Positions 57,000-64,000 of a stretch of 64,000 nt of DNA are shown here, piece after piece. Under the pieces are notes generated by a model. The model had not been told where the DNA came from and did not search any database. It was given only the letters and a program-made list of their open reading frames with translations. The stretch's first letter is position 1. Each line of letters starts with the position of its first letter. Made by a program: the position numbers and the translations under genes. The DNA is from CAWAPD01 sp963783865 (GTDB lineage Bacteria; Actinomycetota; Thermoleophilia; UBA2241), in contig CAWAPD010000003.1 in assembly GCA_963783865.1 (NCBI GenBank), positions 558,001-622,000 of the forward strand, read 5' to 3'.

Positions 57000-58280
57000 A
57001 TGGCAGCCACAGTCCAAGAGAAGCAGGCGACGGTCCCCGGGCTCGTCGCCCACATCACGACGGCGACCGTCGACCACGCCGAAGGGAGCTGGGTCTACGC
57101 GACCGACGGCAGCAAGTGGCTCGACTTCGTCATGGGCATCGCCGTGGTGAACACCGGCCACTGCCACCCCAAGGTCGTCGAAGCCATCCGTGAGCAGGCC
57201 CCCAAGGTCATCCACGCGCAGATGAACATGTACTACCAGGAGCCGATGCTCGACCTGAGCGAGCGTCTCCTCAAGACCTTCCCGGCCAGGATGGACCAGG
57301 TCCTCTACGCCAACTCCGGCGCCGAGGCCGTCGAGAACGCCGTCAAGCTCGCCAAGCAGGCGACGCGCCGTCCGGTCGTCATCGGCTTCGAGGGCGCCTT
57401 CCACGGCCGCACCCACCTGACCATGGCGTTGACCTGCTCCAAGACCGGCTACCGGGCGCACTTCGAGCCCCTCGTCGGCGGCATCTTCCACGCCCACTAC
57501 CCGTATCCGTACCGCACGCCGGCCAGCGAGGACCCGGTCGACTACGCGTTGAGCGACGTGCGCCGCATCCTGCGGGCCCAGATCATGGCCGACGACGTGG
57601 CCGCGTTCATCGTCGAGCCGATCCAGGGCGAGGGCGGCTTCGTGGTGCCGCCGGACACCTTCCTGCCCGAGCTCAAGAAGATCGCCGACGAGATCGGCGC
57701 CCTGCTGATCATCGACGAGGTCCAGGCCGGCATCGGCCGCACCGGCAAGTGGTGGGGCCATGACTGGACCGGCGTCGAGCCCGACATCGTCACCACCGCC
57801 AAGGGCATCGCCTCGGGCCTGCCGCTGTCGGCGATCGTCTCGAGCAAGGCGATCTGGGACAAGATCACTCCCGGCACCATGGGCGGGACGTTCGGCGGCA
57901 ACGCCGTCGCCTGCGCGGCCGGCGTGGCCACCTTCAAGGCCATCGAAGAGGACGGCATGATCGCCAACGCCGCCCGTCAGGGCGAGAAGCTCCGCGCCTT
58001 CTGGACCGAGAAGCAGAAGCAGTACCCGTGCATCGGCGAGGTCCGGGGCAAGGGCCTGATGGACGCCATCGAACTGGTCAAGCCGGGCACCAAGGAGCCA
58101 GACGCCGCCAAGGCCAAGGCGTTCATCGCCGAGACGCTCAAGCGCAACGTGATCATCATGGGCGCCGGCGGCTTCGACAACGTCGTCCGCTTCCTGCCGG
58201 CCCTCAACCTGACCGACGCCGACCTCGAGCACGCCATGGGCGTCTTCGACGAGGCCGCCAAGCTGGCGTTCGCCGGCTGA
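57000..58280 (+). CDS. class III aminotransferase (4-aminobutyrate aminotransferase-like)
   Basis: A 426-aa PLP-dependent class III aminotransferase. It has YANSGAEAVENAVKLA (phosphate binding), EGAFHGRTHLTMALT, EPIQGEGGF, LIIDEVQAGIGRTGKWW (PLP Asp) and the Schiff-base Lys in TTAKGIASGLPL. Likely substrates are 4-aminobutyrate, ornithine or 5-aminovalerate with 2-oxoglutarate as acceptor; the sequence does not discriminate. GGAGG lies six bases before ATG 57000. It is a single gene ended by a 22-bp hairpin. A role in amino-acid fermentation would fit the CoA transferase and BKACE genes nearby. Confidence 0.92.
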   Translation: MAATVQEKQATVPGLVAHITTATVDHAEGSWVYATDGSKWLDFVMGIAVVNTGHCHPKVVEAIREQAPKVIHAQMNMYYQEPMLDLSERLLKTFPARMDQVLYANSGAEAVENAVKLAKQATRRPVVIGFEGAFHGRTHLTMALTCSKTGYRAHFEPLVGGIFHAHYPYPYRTPASEDPVDYALSDVRRILRAQIMADDVAAFIVEPIQGEGGFVVPPDTFLPELKKIADEIGALLIIDEVQAGIGRTGKWWGHDWTGVEPDIVTTAKGIASGLPLSAIVSSKAIWDKITPGTMGGTFGGNAVACAAGVATFKAIEEDGMIANAARQGEKLRAFWTEKQKQYPCIGEVRGKGLMDAIELVKPGTKEPDAAKAKAFIAETLKRNVIIMGAGGFDNVVRFLPALNLTDADLEHAMGVFDEAAKLAFAG

Positions 58281-58324
58281 CCGCAGCGCCGACCTCGCGG
58301 CGGCCCCGCAGGGGACGCCGCACC

Positions 58325-58372
58325 GGGGCGGGGCGGGGGCTCGTGCGCAGGCACGAGCCCCCGCCCCGCCCC
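58325..58372 (+). terminator. 22-bp perfect terminator hairpin
   Basis: A perfect 22-bp stem (58325-58346 with 58351-58372) with a GCAG loop, followed by TTCGTGC. It lies 44 bases after the aminotransferase stop. Confidence 0.75.
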
Positions 58373-58395
58373 TTCGTGCTACACTCCCTGCCGCT

Positions 58396-58845
58396 ATGAC
58401 CACCGCCGACCGGCCCAGCGGGCCCTTTCGCATCCCGATCCGTGTGCGCTACGAGGAGACCGACGCCGCCGGCGTCGTCTACTACGCGAAGTACTTCGTC
58501 TACTTCGAGGTCGCGCGCGTCGAGTCGCTGCGCTCGCTGGGCACCCCGATCACCGAGGTCGAGCGTCGTGGCGTGCTGCTGCCGGCCGTGTCGGCCGCCT
58601 GCGACTACAAGCTCCCGGCCCATGTCGACGACCTGCTCGAGGTCGCCATGTGGCTCGACCGCCACGGCCGTTCCTCGTTCGGGTTCGGCTACCGGGTCAC
58701 GCGCGGCGACGACCTGATCGCCCTGGGCCGCACGAGGCACGCGGTCGTCGACCGCGAGACCATGCGGCCCACCCGCGTCGAGGGCTGGATGGGCGACCTG
58801 GTCGCGGCCGCGGGCCGCTGGACGCCGCCGGAGGGCTGCGCGTGA
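58396..58845 (+). CDS. hotdog-fold acyl-CoA thioesterase (4HBT family)
   Basis: A 149-aa single-hotdog thioesterase of the 4-hydroxybenzoyl-CoA/YbgC type. The active-site segment RYEETDAAGVVYYAKYFVYFE carries the catalytic Asp, with Tyr and Glu in their usual places. It hydrolyses acyl-CoA thioesters in the cytoplasm; the substrate is unknown. The stop overlaps the GTG of the rhomboid gene, so the two are translationally coupled. Confidence 0.92.
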   Translation: MTTADRPSGPFRIPIRVRYEETDAAGVVYYAKYFVYFEVARVESLRSLGTPITEVERRGVLLPAVSAACDYKLPAHVDDLLEVAMWLDRHGRSSFGFGYRVTRGDDLIALGRTRHAVVDRETMRPTRVEGWMGDLVAAAGRWTPPEGCA

Positions 58846-59798
58846 GCGACCAAGGACCCGGCATCCAGGACTTCACCGTGCAGATGCCGTCGGACGTCGA
58901 CCACTGCTACCGGCACCCCGACCGCGAGACCGGCGTGCACTGCTCCAACTGCGGCCGGCCGATCTGCCACGAGTGCATGACGCCGGCCGCCGTCGGGTTC
59001 CGCTGCCCCGAGTGCATGGCCGAGCAGCGGCGGGGCTCCGGGCGCGTGATCACACGCCAGCAGACGCGCTCGCGCTGGCAGTCCTCGGCGGCCCTCGGTC
59101 GCGGCGGCCTGACGGCCACCAAGGTCCTGGTCGCGATCAACGTCGCGATCTACCTGCTCCAGTATCTGGGCGTGACGGGCGACCTCGCGACGCGGGGAGA
59201 ACTGGCGCCGGTCCAGGTCACCGTCGGTCACGAGTACTGGCGGCTGCTCACGAGCATGTTCCTCCACGCGAGCATCGCTCACGTCTTCTTCAACATGCTC
59301 GCCCTGTGGTTCCTGGGCGAGTTCGTCGAGCAGATCCTCGGGCACGTCAAGTTCGTCGTGCTGTACTTCGTGACCGGGCTCGCCGGCTCGGTCTTCGTCG
59401 TCCTGTGGTCCCCACCGTATGTCGGCACGATCGGCGCCTCTGGAGCGATCGCAGGCGTCTTCGGAGGGTTGCTGGTGTACGCGTTCCTCAACCGCCATCG
59501 CGACTACGTCGCCAGGGCCATCCTGGGCCAGCTCGTGTTCTGGTTCATGCTCAACCTCGTGCTCAACCTGACCAGCCGCGGCGTGTCGTGGCAGGCTCAT
59601 CTCGGCGGGTTGCTGGCGGGGATGGTGCTCATGGCCGGCTACAACATGTTCGGCCGCAAGAACCCCGGCGGCCGCTTCACTCGCAGCGACGTGGCTTGGA
59701 CGATCGGGCTGGTCGCCGTCCTCGTCGCCATGCTCATGTATCGGGTCCAGACGTTCCCGGTGGCCGCCTTCGCGTGGATCGTCCACCTTTGGCGGTAG
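58842..59798 (+). CDS. rhomboid-family intramembrane serine protease with N-terminal zinc finger
   Basis: A 318-aa membrane protease. The N-terminus is a B-box-like zinc finger (CYRHPDRETGVHCSNCGRPICHECM...CPEC, residues 22-60). Six or seven membrane helices follow; catalytic Ser is in IGASGAIAGVFGG and catalytic His in QAHLGGLLAG, with the HASIAHVFFNMLALWFLG motif before them. It cleaves membrane proteins within the bilayer. GTG 58842 overlaps the thioesterase stop (GTGA). This finger-rhomboid layout is common in actinobacteria. Confidence 0.92.
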   Translation: MSDQGPGIQDFTVQMPSDVDHCYRHPDRETGVHCSNCGRPICHECMTPAAVGFRCPECMAEQRRGSGRVITRQQTRSRWQSSAALGRGGLTATKVLVAINVAIYLLQYLGVTGDLATRGELAPVQVTVGHEYWRLLTSMFLHASIAHVFFNMLALWFLGEFVEQILGHVKFVVLYFVTGLAGSVFVVLWSPPYVGTIGASGAIAGVFGGLLVYAFLNRHRDYVARAILGQLVFWFMLNLVLNLTSRGVSWQAHLGGLLAGMVLMAGYNMFGRKNPGGRFTRSDVAWTIGLVAVLVAMLMYRVQTFPVAAFAWIVHLWR

Positions 59799-59802
59799 CG
59801 GG

Positions 59803-61050
59803 GTGACGAGCGAGCCGGACGCCGGGCCGCGGTACGTCGAGCCGCGCGCGACGCTCACGCCGGCCGGTGAGATCGAGGCGCGCAGGGCGCGCCTGCAGCG
59901 CGCCCTGCGCGCCTCGGGCATCGACGCCGCGCTGATCACCCAGAACGCCGACCTCTTCTACCTCAGCGGCACGGTCCAGCAGTCGCAGCTCTACGTGCCC
60001 GCCGAGGGCGAGCCGGTGCTGTTCGTGCGCAAGACGCTGGAGCGCGCACGCCTGGAGTCGCCGATCGGCCGCGGCGCGGCCGGCGAGATCGCCGAGCTGC
60101 CGAGCCTGCGGCAGCTCGGCGATCTCATCCGCGCGCGCCGCGGAGGCGCGATGCCGGCGGTCGTCGGCCTCGAGCTCGACGTGCTGCCGGTGACCCACCT
60201 CCGCCGCTACGAGGGGCTGTTGCCGGGCGCGACGTTCGTCGACGTCGGCGCCGAGCTGGTGCGCCTGCGCGCGGTCAAGTCGCCCTTCGAGGTCGAGCGC
60301 GTGCGGGCGTCGGCGGCCATCGCGACGCGGGTGTGCGAGCGCATCCCCGGCATCCTGCGCGAGGGCATGACCGAGGCGGAGTTCGCCGGCAGGGTCGAAG
60401 CCGAGGCGCGGGCGCTGGGCCACCAGGGCGTCATCCGCATGCGCGCCTTCAACGGCGAGATGTTCTACGGGCAGCTGCTGACGGGGGCCAGCGGCGCGGT
60501 GCCGTCGTTCCTCGACACGCCGCTGGCCGGCACCGGCCTGAGCCCGGCCGTCGCTCAGGGCGTCAGCTTCAAGCCGATCGGGCGCGGCGAGCCGGTGGTC
60601 TTCGACTTCGTGCCGGTCCTCGACGGCTACGTGGCGGACTTCACGCGGATCTTCGTGCTCGGCGAGCTGCCGGACGAGCTGCGCCGGGCCTACGACACGG
60701 CGCTGCGCGCCCAGGAGGCGGCCGCCGGCACGGCTCGCCCGGGCGCGACCTGCCGGCAGGTCTGGGAGGCGGCGCTGGCGGTGGCCGAGGGCGACGGGCT
60801 GGGGGCCCACTTCATGGGCCACGGCCCGTCGCGGGTCCGCTTCGTCGGTCACGGCGTCGGGCTGGAGCTCGACGAGCTGCCCGTGCTGTCCCCCAACGAC
60901 CTCGTGCTCGAGGAAGGGATGGTGTTCGCCCTGGAGCCGAAGTTCGTGCTCCCCGGCCTCGGCGCCGTCGGCATCGAGAACACCTGGGTCGTGACCGCCG
61001 GCGGCGTCGAGCGACTCACGGTCGCCCCCGAAGACGTCTGGACGATCTGA
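59803..61050 (+). CDS. M24-family metallopeptidase (Xaa-Pro aminopeptidase-like)
   Basis: A 415-aa M24 peptidase. The N-terminal creatinase-like domain has ASGIDAALITQNADLFYLSGT. The C-terminal pita-bread domain keeps the metal ligands: two Asp in VVFDFVPVLDGYVADFTR, His in FVGHGVGLELDELP, Glu in ALEPKF and Glu in GIENTWVV. It probably removes N-terminal residues before proline from peptides. GTG 59803 lies four bases after the rhomboid stop, implying an operon with the thioesterase and rhomboid genes. Confidence 0.92.
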   Translation: MTSEPDAGPRYVEPRATLTPAGEIEARRARLQRALRASGIDAALITQNADLFYLSGTVQQSQLYVPAEGEPVLFVRKTLERARLESPIGRGAAGEIAELPSLRQLGDLIRARRGGAMPAVVGLELDVLPVTHLRRYEGLLPGATFVDVGAELVRLRAVKSPFEVERVRASAAIATRVCERIPGILREGMTEAEFAGRVEAEARALGHQGVIRMRAFNGEMFYGQLLTGASGAVPSFLDTPLAGTGLSPAVAQGVSFKPIGRGEPVVFDFVPVLDGYVADFTRIFVLGELPDELRRAYDTALRAQEAAAGTARPGATCRQVWEAALAVAEGDGLGAHFMGHGPSRVRFVGHGVGLELDELPVLSPNDLVLEEGMVFALEPKFVLPGLGAVGIENTWVVTAGGVERLTVAPEDVWTI

Positions 61051-61102
61051 CAGCCCGAACAGCCTTGTCGTGCCGGCGCCGTGTGCCGATTCCTGAACTG
61101 AC

Positions 61103-61897
61103 ATGGAACGCCTGAGCGACAACGTCTACGTCCATACGGTCGAGACGCACGGCTACACGGTCGCCTGCGCCGTCGTCGTCGGCAGCGAGCGCGTGTTCGT
61201 GTTCGACACCCTCGACTCGCCCCAGTCGATGGCGCCGGTCAAGGAGCTCGTGGAGAGCGTCGGCGGCGGGCGCCGTCTCCTGGTCGTGAACTCGCACCAC
61301 CACTGGGACCACGTCTACGGCAACGCCGCCTTCGCCGGAGCCGACATCATCGCCCACCGCTCCTGCGGCCGGCTGATCGTCGCCCAGGGCGAGGGCGACT
61401 CCGAGAAGATCCCGCTGCCACCGCCCGAGGGTGTGCCGCTGCCGACCATCGGCTTTGGCGACAGGGTGCGGTTCACCGACGCGACGACCACCGTGCACCT
61501 GATCCGCACCCCCGGCCACAGCCCCGACTCGATCATCATGTACCTGGACGAGCAGGACATCCTGTTCGGGGGCGACACGGTCGAGTACCCGTTCCCGACC
61601 TTCGCCCAGCGCGACGCCGGCGAGGTCTACCTGCGGACGCTGCGCCAGCTGAACCAGCTGCCGGTCAAGCAGGTCGTGCCCGGGCACGGTCCGGTGATGG
61701 GCAAGGAGATCGTCGACGTCAACCAGCGCTACGTGGAGGACGTGTACGACACGGTGCGCACGTTCAAGGAGTCGGGCACGCCGCGCAGCGGCGTGCTGCT
61801 GCCGGTCGAGGAGTTCCTGCCCGAGGGGGCCGTCGTCGACGACACCTACCGGCGGTTCCATCGCGAGAACGTGGAGTGGGTCTACGACGAAGTCTGA
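61103..61897 (+). CDS. metallo-beta-lactamase-fold hydrolase
   Basis: A 264-aa MBL-fold protein with the full metal site: NSHHHWDHVYG (HxHxDH), RTPGHSPDS, LFGGDTVE and VPGHGPV. The family hydrolyses thioesters, lactones or other esters; this member's substrate is unknown. It lies 52 bp after the M24 peptidase gene and may be cotranscribed. A 20-bp terminator follows. Confidence 0.9.
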   Translation: MERLSDNVYVHTVETHGYTVACAVVVGSERVFVFDTLDSPQSMAPVKELVESVGGGRRLLVVNSHHHWDHVYGNAAFAGADIIAHRSCGRLIVAQGEGDSEKIPLPPPEGVPLPTIGFGDRVRFTDATTTVHLIRTPGHSPDSIIMYLDEQDILFGGDTVEYPFPTFAQRDAGEVYLRTLRQLNQLPVKQVVPGHGPVMGKEIVDVNQRYVEDVYDTVRTFKESGTPRSGVLLPVEEFLPEGAVVDDTYRRFHRENVEWVYDEV

Positions 61898-61912
61898 CGA
61901 CCCCTGGGGAGC

Positions 61913-61956
61913 GAAGGAGGGGCGGGGCGGCCGCGAGGCCGCCCCGCCCCTCCTTC
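61913..61956 (+). terminator. 20-bp GNRA-loop terminator hairpin
   Basis: A perfect 20-bp stem (61913-61932 with 61937-61956) with a GCGA tetraloop, 15 bases after the MBL stop and just before the Rrf2 promoter. Confidence 0.75.
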
Positions 61957-61966
61957 GGAGCCGAAA

Positions 61967-61996
61967 CTGGACAAAGGGGGCGTTTTAGTCCAGAAT
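61967..61996 (+). promoter_or_regulatory. promoter and possible self-operator of the Rrf2 gene
   Basis: -35 TGGACA (61968-61973), a 17-base spacer and -10-like CAGAAT (61991-61996) lie directly before ATG 62005. An inverted repeat CTGGAC (61967-61972) / GTCCAG (61988-61993) spans the promoter. The start point would fall at or next to the ATG, implying a leaderless mRNA, and no Shine-Dalgarno sequence is seen. Confidence 0.55.
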
Positions 61997-62004
61997 ACGG
62001 CGCG

Positions 62005-62427
62005 ATGAAGCTCTCCTCCCAGGCGGACTACGCCGTCCGCACCGTCTACGAACTCGCCGCGCGCGAACCCGGCGCCGTGGTGCAGACGCGGGACATCGCC
62101 GAGGCGCAGGGCATCTCGGAGCAGTACCTGGCCAAGGTGATCCAGCAGCTTGCGCGGGCGGGCGTGCTGCGCACCACGCGCGGCGTGCACGGCGGCGTCG
62201 CCCTGTCGCGACCGGCGTCGCAGATCTCGGTGGCCGAGGTCTGCGAGGCGGTCGACGGACCGCTGGAGCTGCACCGCTGTGCCGGTCGGCCGGAGCCTTG
62301 CGTTTCCGGCCCCTGCGCCACGCACGGCTTCTGGCAGCGGATCGAACAGGTGCTGGCGAGCGAGCTCGAAGGCACCGACTTCGAGGCGTTGGCCCGAGGG
62401 GCGACGCCACAACGGGCGACCGTGTGA
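62005..62427 (+). CDS. Rrf2/IscR-family transcriptional regulator
   Basis: A 140-aa Rrf2-family winged-helix regulator: MKLSSQADYAVRTVYELA, ISEQYLAKVIQQLARAGVLRTTRG. Three cysteines in HRCAGRPEPCVSGPC correspond to the cluster-binding loop of IscR/NsrR-type sensors, so it probably binds an Fe-S cluster. It is coupled to a NifU-like gene 36 bp downstream, which fits control of cluster biogenesis. ATG 62005 lies about nine bases after a -10-like element. Confidence 0.9.
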   Translation: MKLSSQADYAVRTVYELAAREPGAVVQTRDIAEAQGISEQYLAKVIQQLARAGVLRTTRGVHGGVALSRPASQISVAEVCEAVDGPLELHRCAGRPEPCVSGPCATHGFWQRIEQVLASELEGTDFEALARGATPQRATV

Positions 62428-62462
62428 GCGTCGCCGATGCGCAGCGCGGGGAGGTGAATCAA

Positions 62463-62693
62463 GTGAAGGAAGAGGTCCAGCAGGCTCTCAACGACATCCG
62501 TCCGGCGCTCCAGGCCGACGGTGGCGACATCGAGCTCGTCGAGGTGACCGAGGACGGCGTCGTACGCGTACGCCTCCAGGGGCACTGCGCCGGCTGTCCG
62601 ATGTCGCAGATGACGCTGACCCACGGCGTCGAGCGGCACCTCAAGAACGTGGTGCCGGGCGTCGACCGTGTCGAGAACGTCGCGATCGCCTAG
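62463..62693 (+). CDS. NifU C-terminal-domain Fe-S scaffold protein
   Basis: A 76-aa Nfu-type protein: VQQALNDIRPALQADGGDIELVEV followed by the cluster-binding GHCAGCPMS (CxxC) and the TLTHGVERHLKN helix. It carries or delivers [4Fe-4S] clusters, for which the hydrogenases here would be large consumers. GTG 62463 is preferred because GGGGAGGTGA lies at 62447-62456; GTG 62424, overlapping the Rrf2 stop, is an in-frame alternative. Confidence 0.9.
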   Translation: MKEEVQQALNDIRPALQADGGDIELVEVTEDGVVRVRLQGHCAGCPMSQMTLTHGVERHLKNVVPGVDRVENVAIA

Positions 62694-62710
62694 CGTTCGC
62701 GGATCCGCCG

Positions 62711-62782
62711 CCCCGCGCGCGAGCGCGGGGAACGAGAACGGGCGGGGGCGGGGCGGCCGTACGGCCGCCCCGCCCCCGCCCG
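62711..62782. terminator. bidirectional terminator: short GCGA hairpin plus 44-base perfect palindrome
   Basis: CCCCGCGC-GCGA-GCGCGGGG (62711-62730) is followed by a spacer-free 44-base palindrome (62739-62782, arms of 22 bases meeting at CGT/ACG). They lie between the convergent NifU-like and CoA-transferase genes. Confidence 0.7.
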
Positions 62783-62810
62783 TCTGCGCTCCAGGCCCCG
62801 GCGCGACCGG

Positions 62811-63482
62811 TCAGTCGGCCTCGCCGTAGGCGTCGAGCTTCACGTCGCCGGCCACCGTGTACGCCATGTCGGTGCAGGCCGCGATGTCGTCGAGCGTGTA
62901 GCCGCGCGCGACCTCCTCGAGCACGAACCCCTTGTCGGGGTAGCGCCGGAACAGGGCCCGCTCGGTGATGATCACGTCGCACTCTTCGGCGCCGGTCAGC
63001 GGGAAGGTGCACTTCTTCATGAGCTTCGAGGCGCCGTCCTTGGAGCAGTGCTCGGTGACGATGGTCACGACCTTGGCTCCGGTGACCAGGTCCATGGCGC
63101 CGCCCATGCCGGCCAGCATCTTGCCGGGCACGATCCAGTTGGCGATGTTGCCCTCCTCGTCGACCTGCAGGGTGCCGAGGAAGGTGGCGTCGACGTGCCC
63201 GCCGCGGATCATCGAGAACGAGGTGAACGAGTCGAAGTAGCTGCCGCCCGGGTTGAGCGAGATCGGCTGGTTGCCGGCGTTCGCCCGGTCGCGGTCCTCG
63301 CAACCCGGCTGCGGGCGCGGGCCCACGCCGATGGCGCCGTTCTCGGTCTGGATGACCACGTCGACGCCCTCGGGCACGAAGTTGGCGATGAGCGTCGGCA
63401 GGCCGATCCCCAGGTTGATGATCTGCCCGTCCCTGAGCTCGCGGCCGGCGCGGGCGGCGATGGTCGTCTTGGCGTCAGACAT
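62811..63482 (-). CDS. CoA transferase, beta subunit (3-oxoacid/acetate CoA-transferase family)
   Basis: A 223-aa family I CoA-transferase beta subunit. The active-site Glu is in IQTENGAIGVGP (the SENG-type motif); other signatures are LGIGLPTLIANF at the N-terminus and GGAMDLVTGAKVV. It transfers CoA between acyl groups such as acetoacetate, butyrate and acetate. It overlaps the alpha-subunit gene by 8 bp. It would fit amino-acid or butyrate-type fermentation together with the aminotransferase and BKACE genes. Confidence 0.93.
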   Translation of the reverse strand: MSDAKTTIAARAGRELRDGQIINLGIGLPTLIANFVPEGVDVVIQTENGAIGVGPRPQPGCEDRDRANAGNQPISLNPGGSYFDSFTSFSMIRGGHVDATFLGTLQVDEEGNIANWIVPGKMLAGMGGAMDLVTGAKVVTIVTEHCSKDGASKLMKKCTFPLTGAEECDVIITERALFRRYPDKGFVLEEVARGYTLDDIAACTDMAYTVAGDVKLDAYGEAD

Positions 63483-64000
63483 TGTTGGGCATCTCCTCGC
63501 GGATCGTGCAGTACTCGACGTTCGCCCGGACCACCGCGTCGACGAAGATGCCGGACGTGTGGATGGCGTTGGGATCGAGCTCGCCCAGCGTGTAGAGGTT
63601 CTCGACCTCGGCGATCGTGTAAACGGCGTTCATCGCGGCCGGCACGTTGAAGTTGCGCGACGTGCCCCGGTAGATCAGGTTGCCCCAGGTGTCGCCGGCG
63701 TGGGCGCGCACGATCGCGATGTCGCACTTGACGGCCGGCACCAGGATGAACCGCCGGCCGTCGAGCTCGACGATCTGCTTGCCCTCCTCGGCCACGGTGC
63801 CCGACGCCGGTCGGCGTGAGGAACCCGCCCAGACCGGCCCCGCCGCAGCGCAGCATCTCGGCCAGCGTGCCCTGCGGCGTGGCCTCGACCTGGAGCGTCC
63901 CCGCGTTCATGGCGTTGCCGATGTCCGGCGTGGTCCCGACGTGGCTGGCGACGATCTTCTTGATCTTGCCCTGCCTGACGAGCTCGACGGTGCCGCGGTC
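63475..64000 (-). CDS. CoA transferase, alpha subunit (partial at window end, frameshifted)
   Basis: The 3' part of a family I CoA-transferase alpha subunit; the 5' end lies beyond 64000. Visible are RQGKIKKIVASHVGTT, EATPQGTLAEMLRCGGAGLGGF, GRRFILVPAVKCDIAIVRAHAGDTWGN and a normal C-terminus. One extra base in the run at 63800-63802 breaks the frame; removing it gives LTPTGVGTVAEEGKQ, the expected family sequence. The break looks like a sequencing error. It pairs with the beta subunit downstream. Confidence 0.85.

Overview
The window is very GC-rich, with short intergenic gaps, many GTG starts, GTGA/ATGA overlaps between genes and hairpin terminators that mostly lack U-tracts. Gene content is that of a strict or facultative anaerobe that metabolises hydrogen: one [NiFe] hydrogenase-heterodisulfide-reductase complex, two [FeFe] hydrogenase systems and several redox regulators. 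Together these suggest a high-GC anaerobic bacterium, most plausibly a deep actinobacterial lineage (inference; no ribosomal marker is present). Five apparent single-base frameshifts, all +1, suggest a draft or long-read-derived assembly.

Layout. 77-1782: NarL-type two-component pair. 2206-14842: one long plus-strand unit with hdrCBA, mvhDGA, a maturation protease, an unusual glycosyltransferase-like zinc protein and hypFCDE; hypA and hypB are absent. 14.9-17.4 kb: small proteins, a glycosyltransferase, glutaredoxin and three tRNAs (Thr, Tyr, Met), plus an unlisted 45-aa gene with its own Rex-type operator and terminator. 17.5-30.5 kb: accessory genes (BKACE-GNAT fusion, clostripain-like protease, cyclic-nucleotide receptor beside a hydrolase-cyclase fusion, DEAD-box helicase, phosphoesterases, alginate lyase, aldo/keto reductase). 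30.6-32.8 kb: tRNA-Pro, then a small array that looks like integron gene cassettes separated by attC-like sites (cupin, SDR, membrane protein). 32.8-56.7 kb: a 24-kb minus-strand hydrogenase island: hydF, aspA, TM1266-type regulator, hydG and a kinase; [FeFe] hydrogenase 1 with a NuoE-NuoF fusion and a receiver; a hydrogenase-like sensor kinase with two more regulators; [FeFe] hydrogenase 2 with a NuoF-NfnB-like fusion, NuoE and 2Fe-2S proteins; HATPase, PHP and DRTGG proteins, a second hydrogenase-like sensor, and rex. 57.0-64 kb: aminotransferase, thioesterase, rhomboid, M24 peptidase, MBL protein, Rrf2 regulator, NifU-like protein and a CoA transferase running off the end.

How the parts fit (inference). 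The HdrABC-MvhADG complex would bifurcate electrons from H2 to ferredoxin and a second acceptor. The two multisubunit [FeFe] enzymes would couple H2 to NAD(P)H plus ferredoxin. Rex, here fused to a DRTGG domain, senses NADH/NAD+. Rex-like palindromes stand before rex, before the hdr operon, before the [FeFe] hydrogenase 1 operon and before the 45-aa gene, so NADH status probably ties these together, while the hydrogenase-like kinases could sense H2 or cluster redox state. HydE, HypA and HypB must be encoded elsewhere if the hydrogenases are functional.
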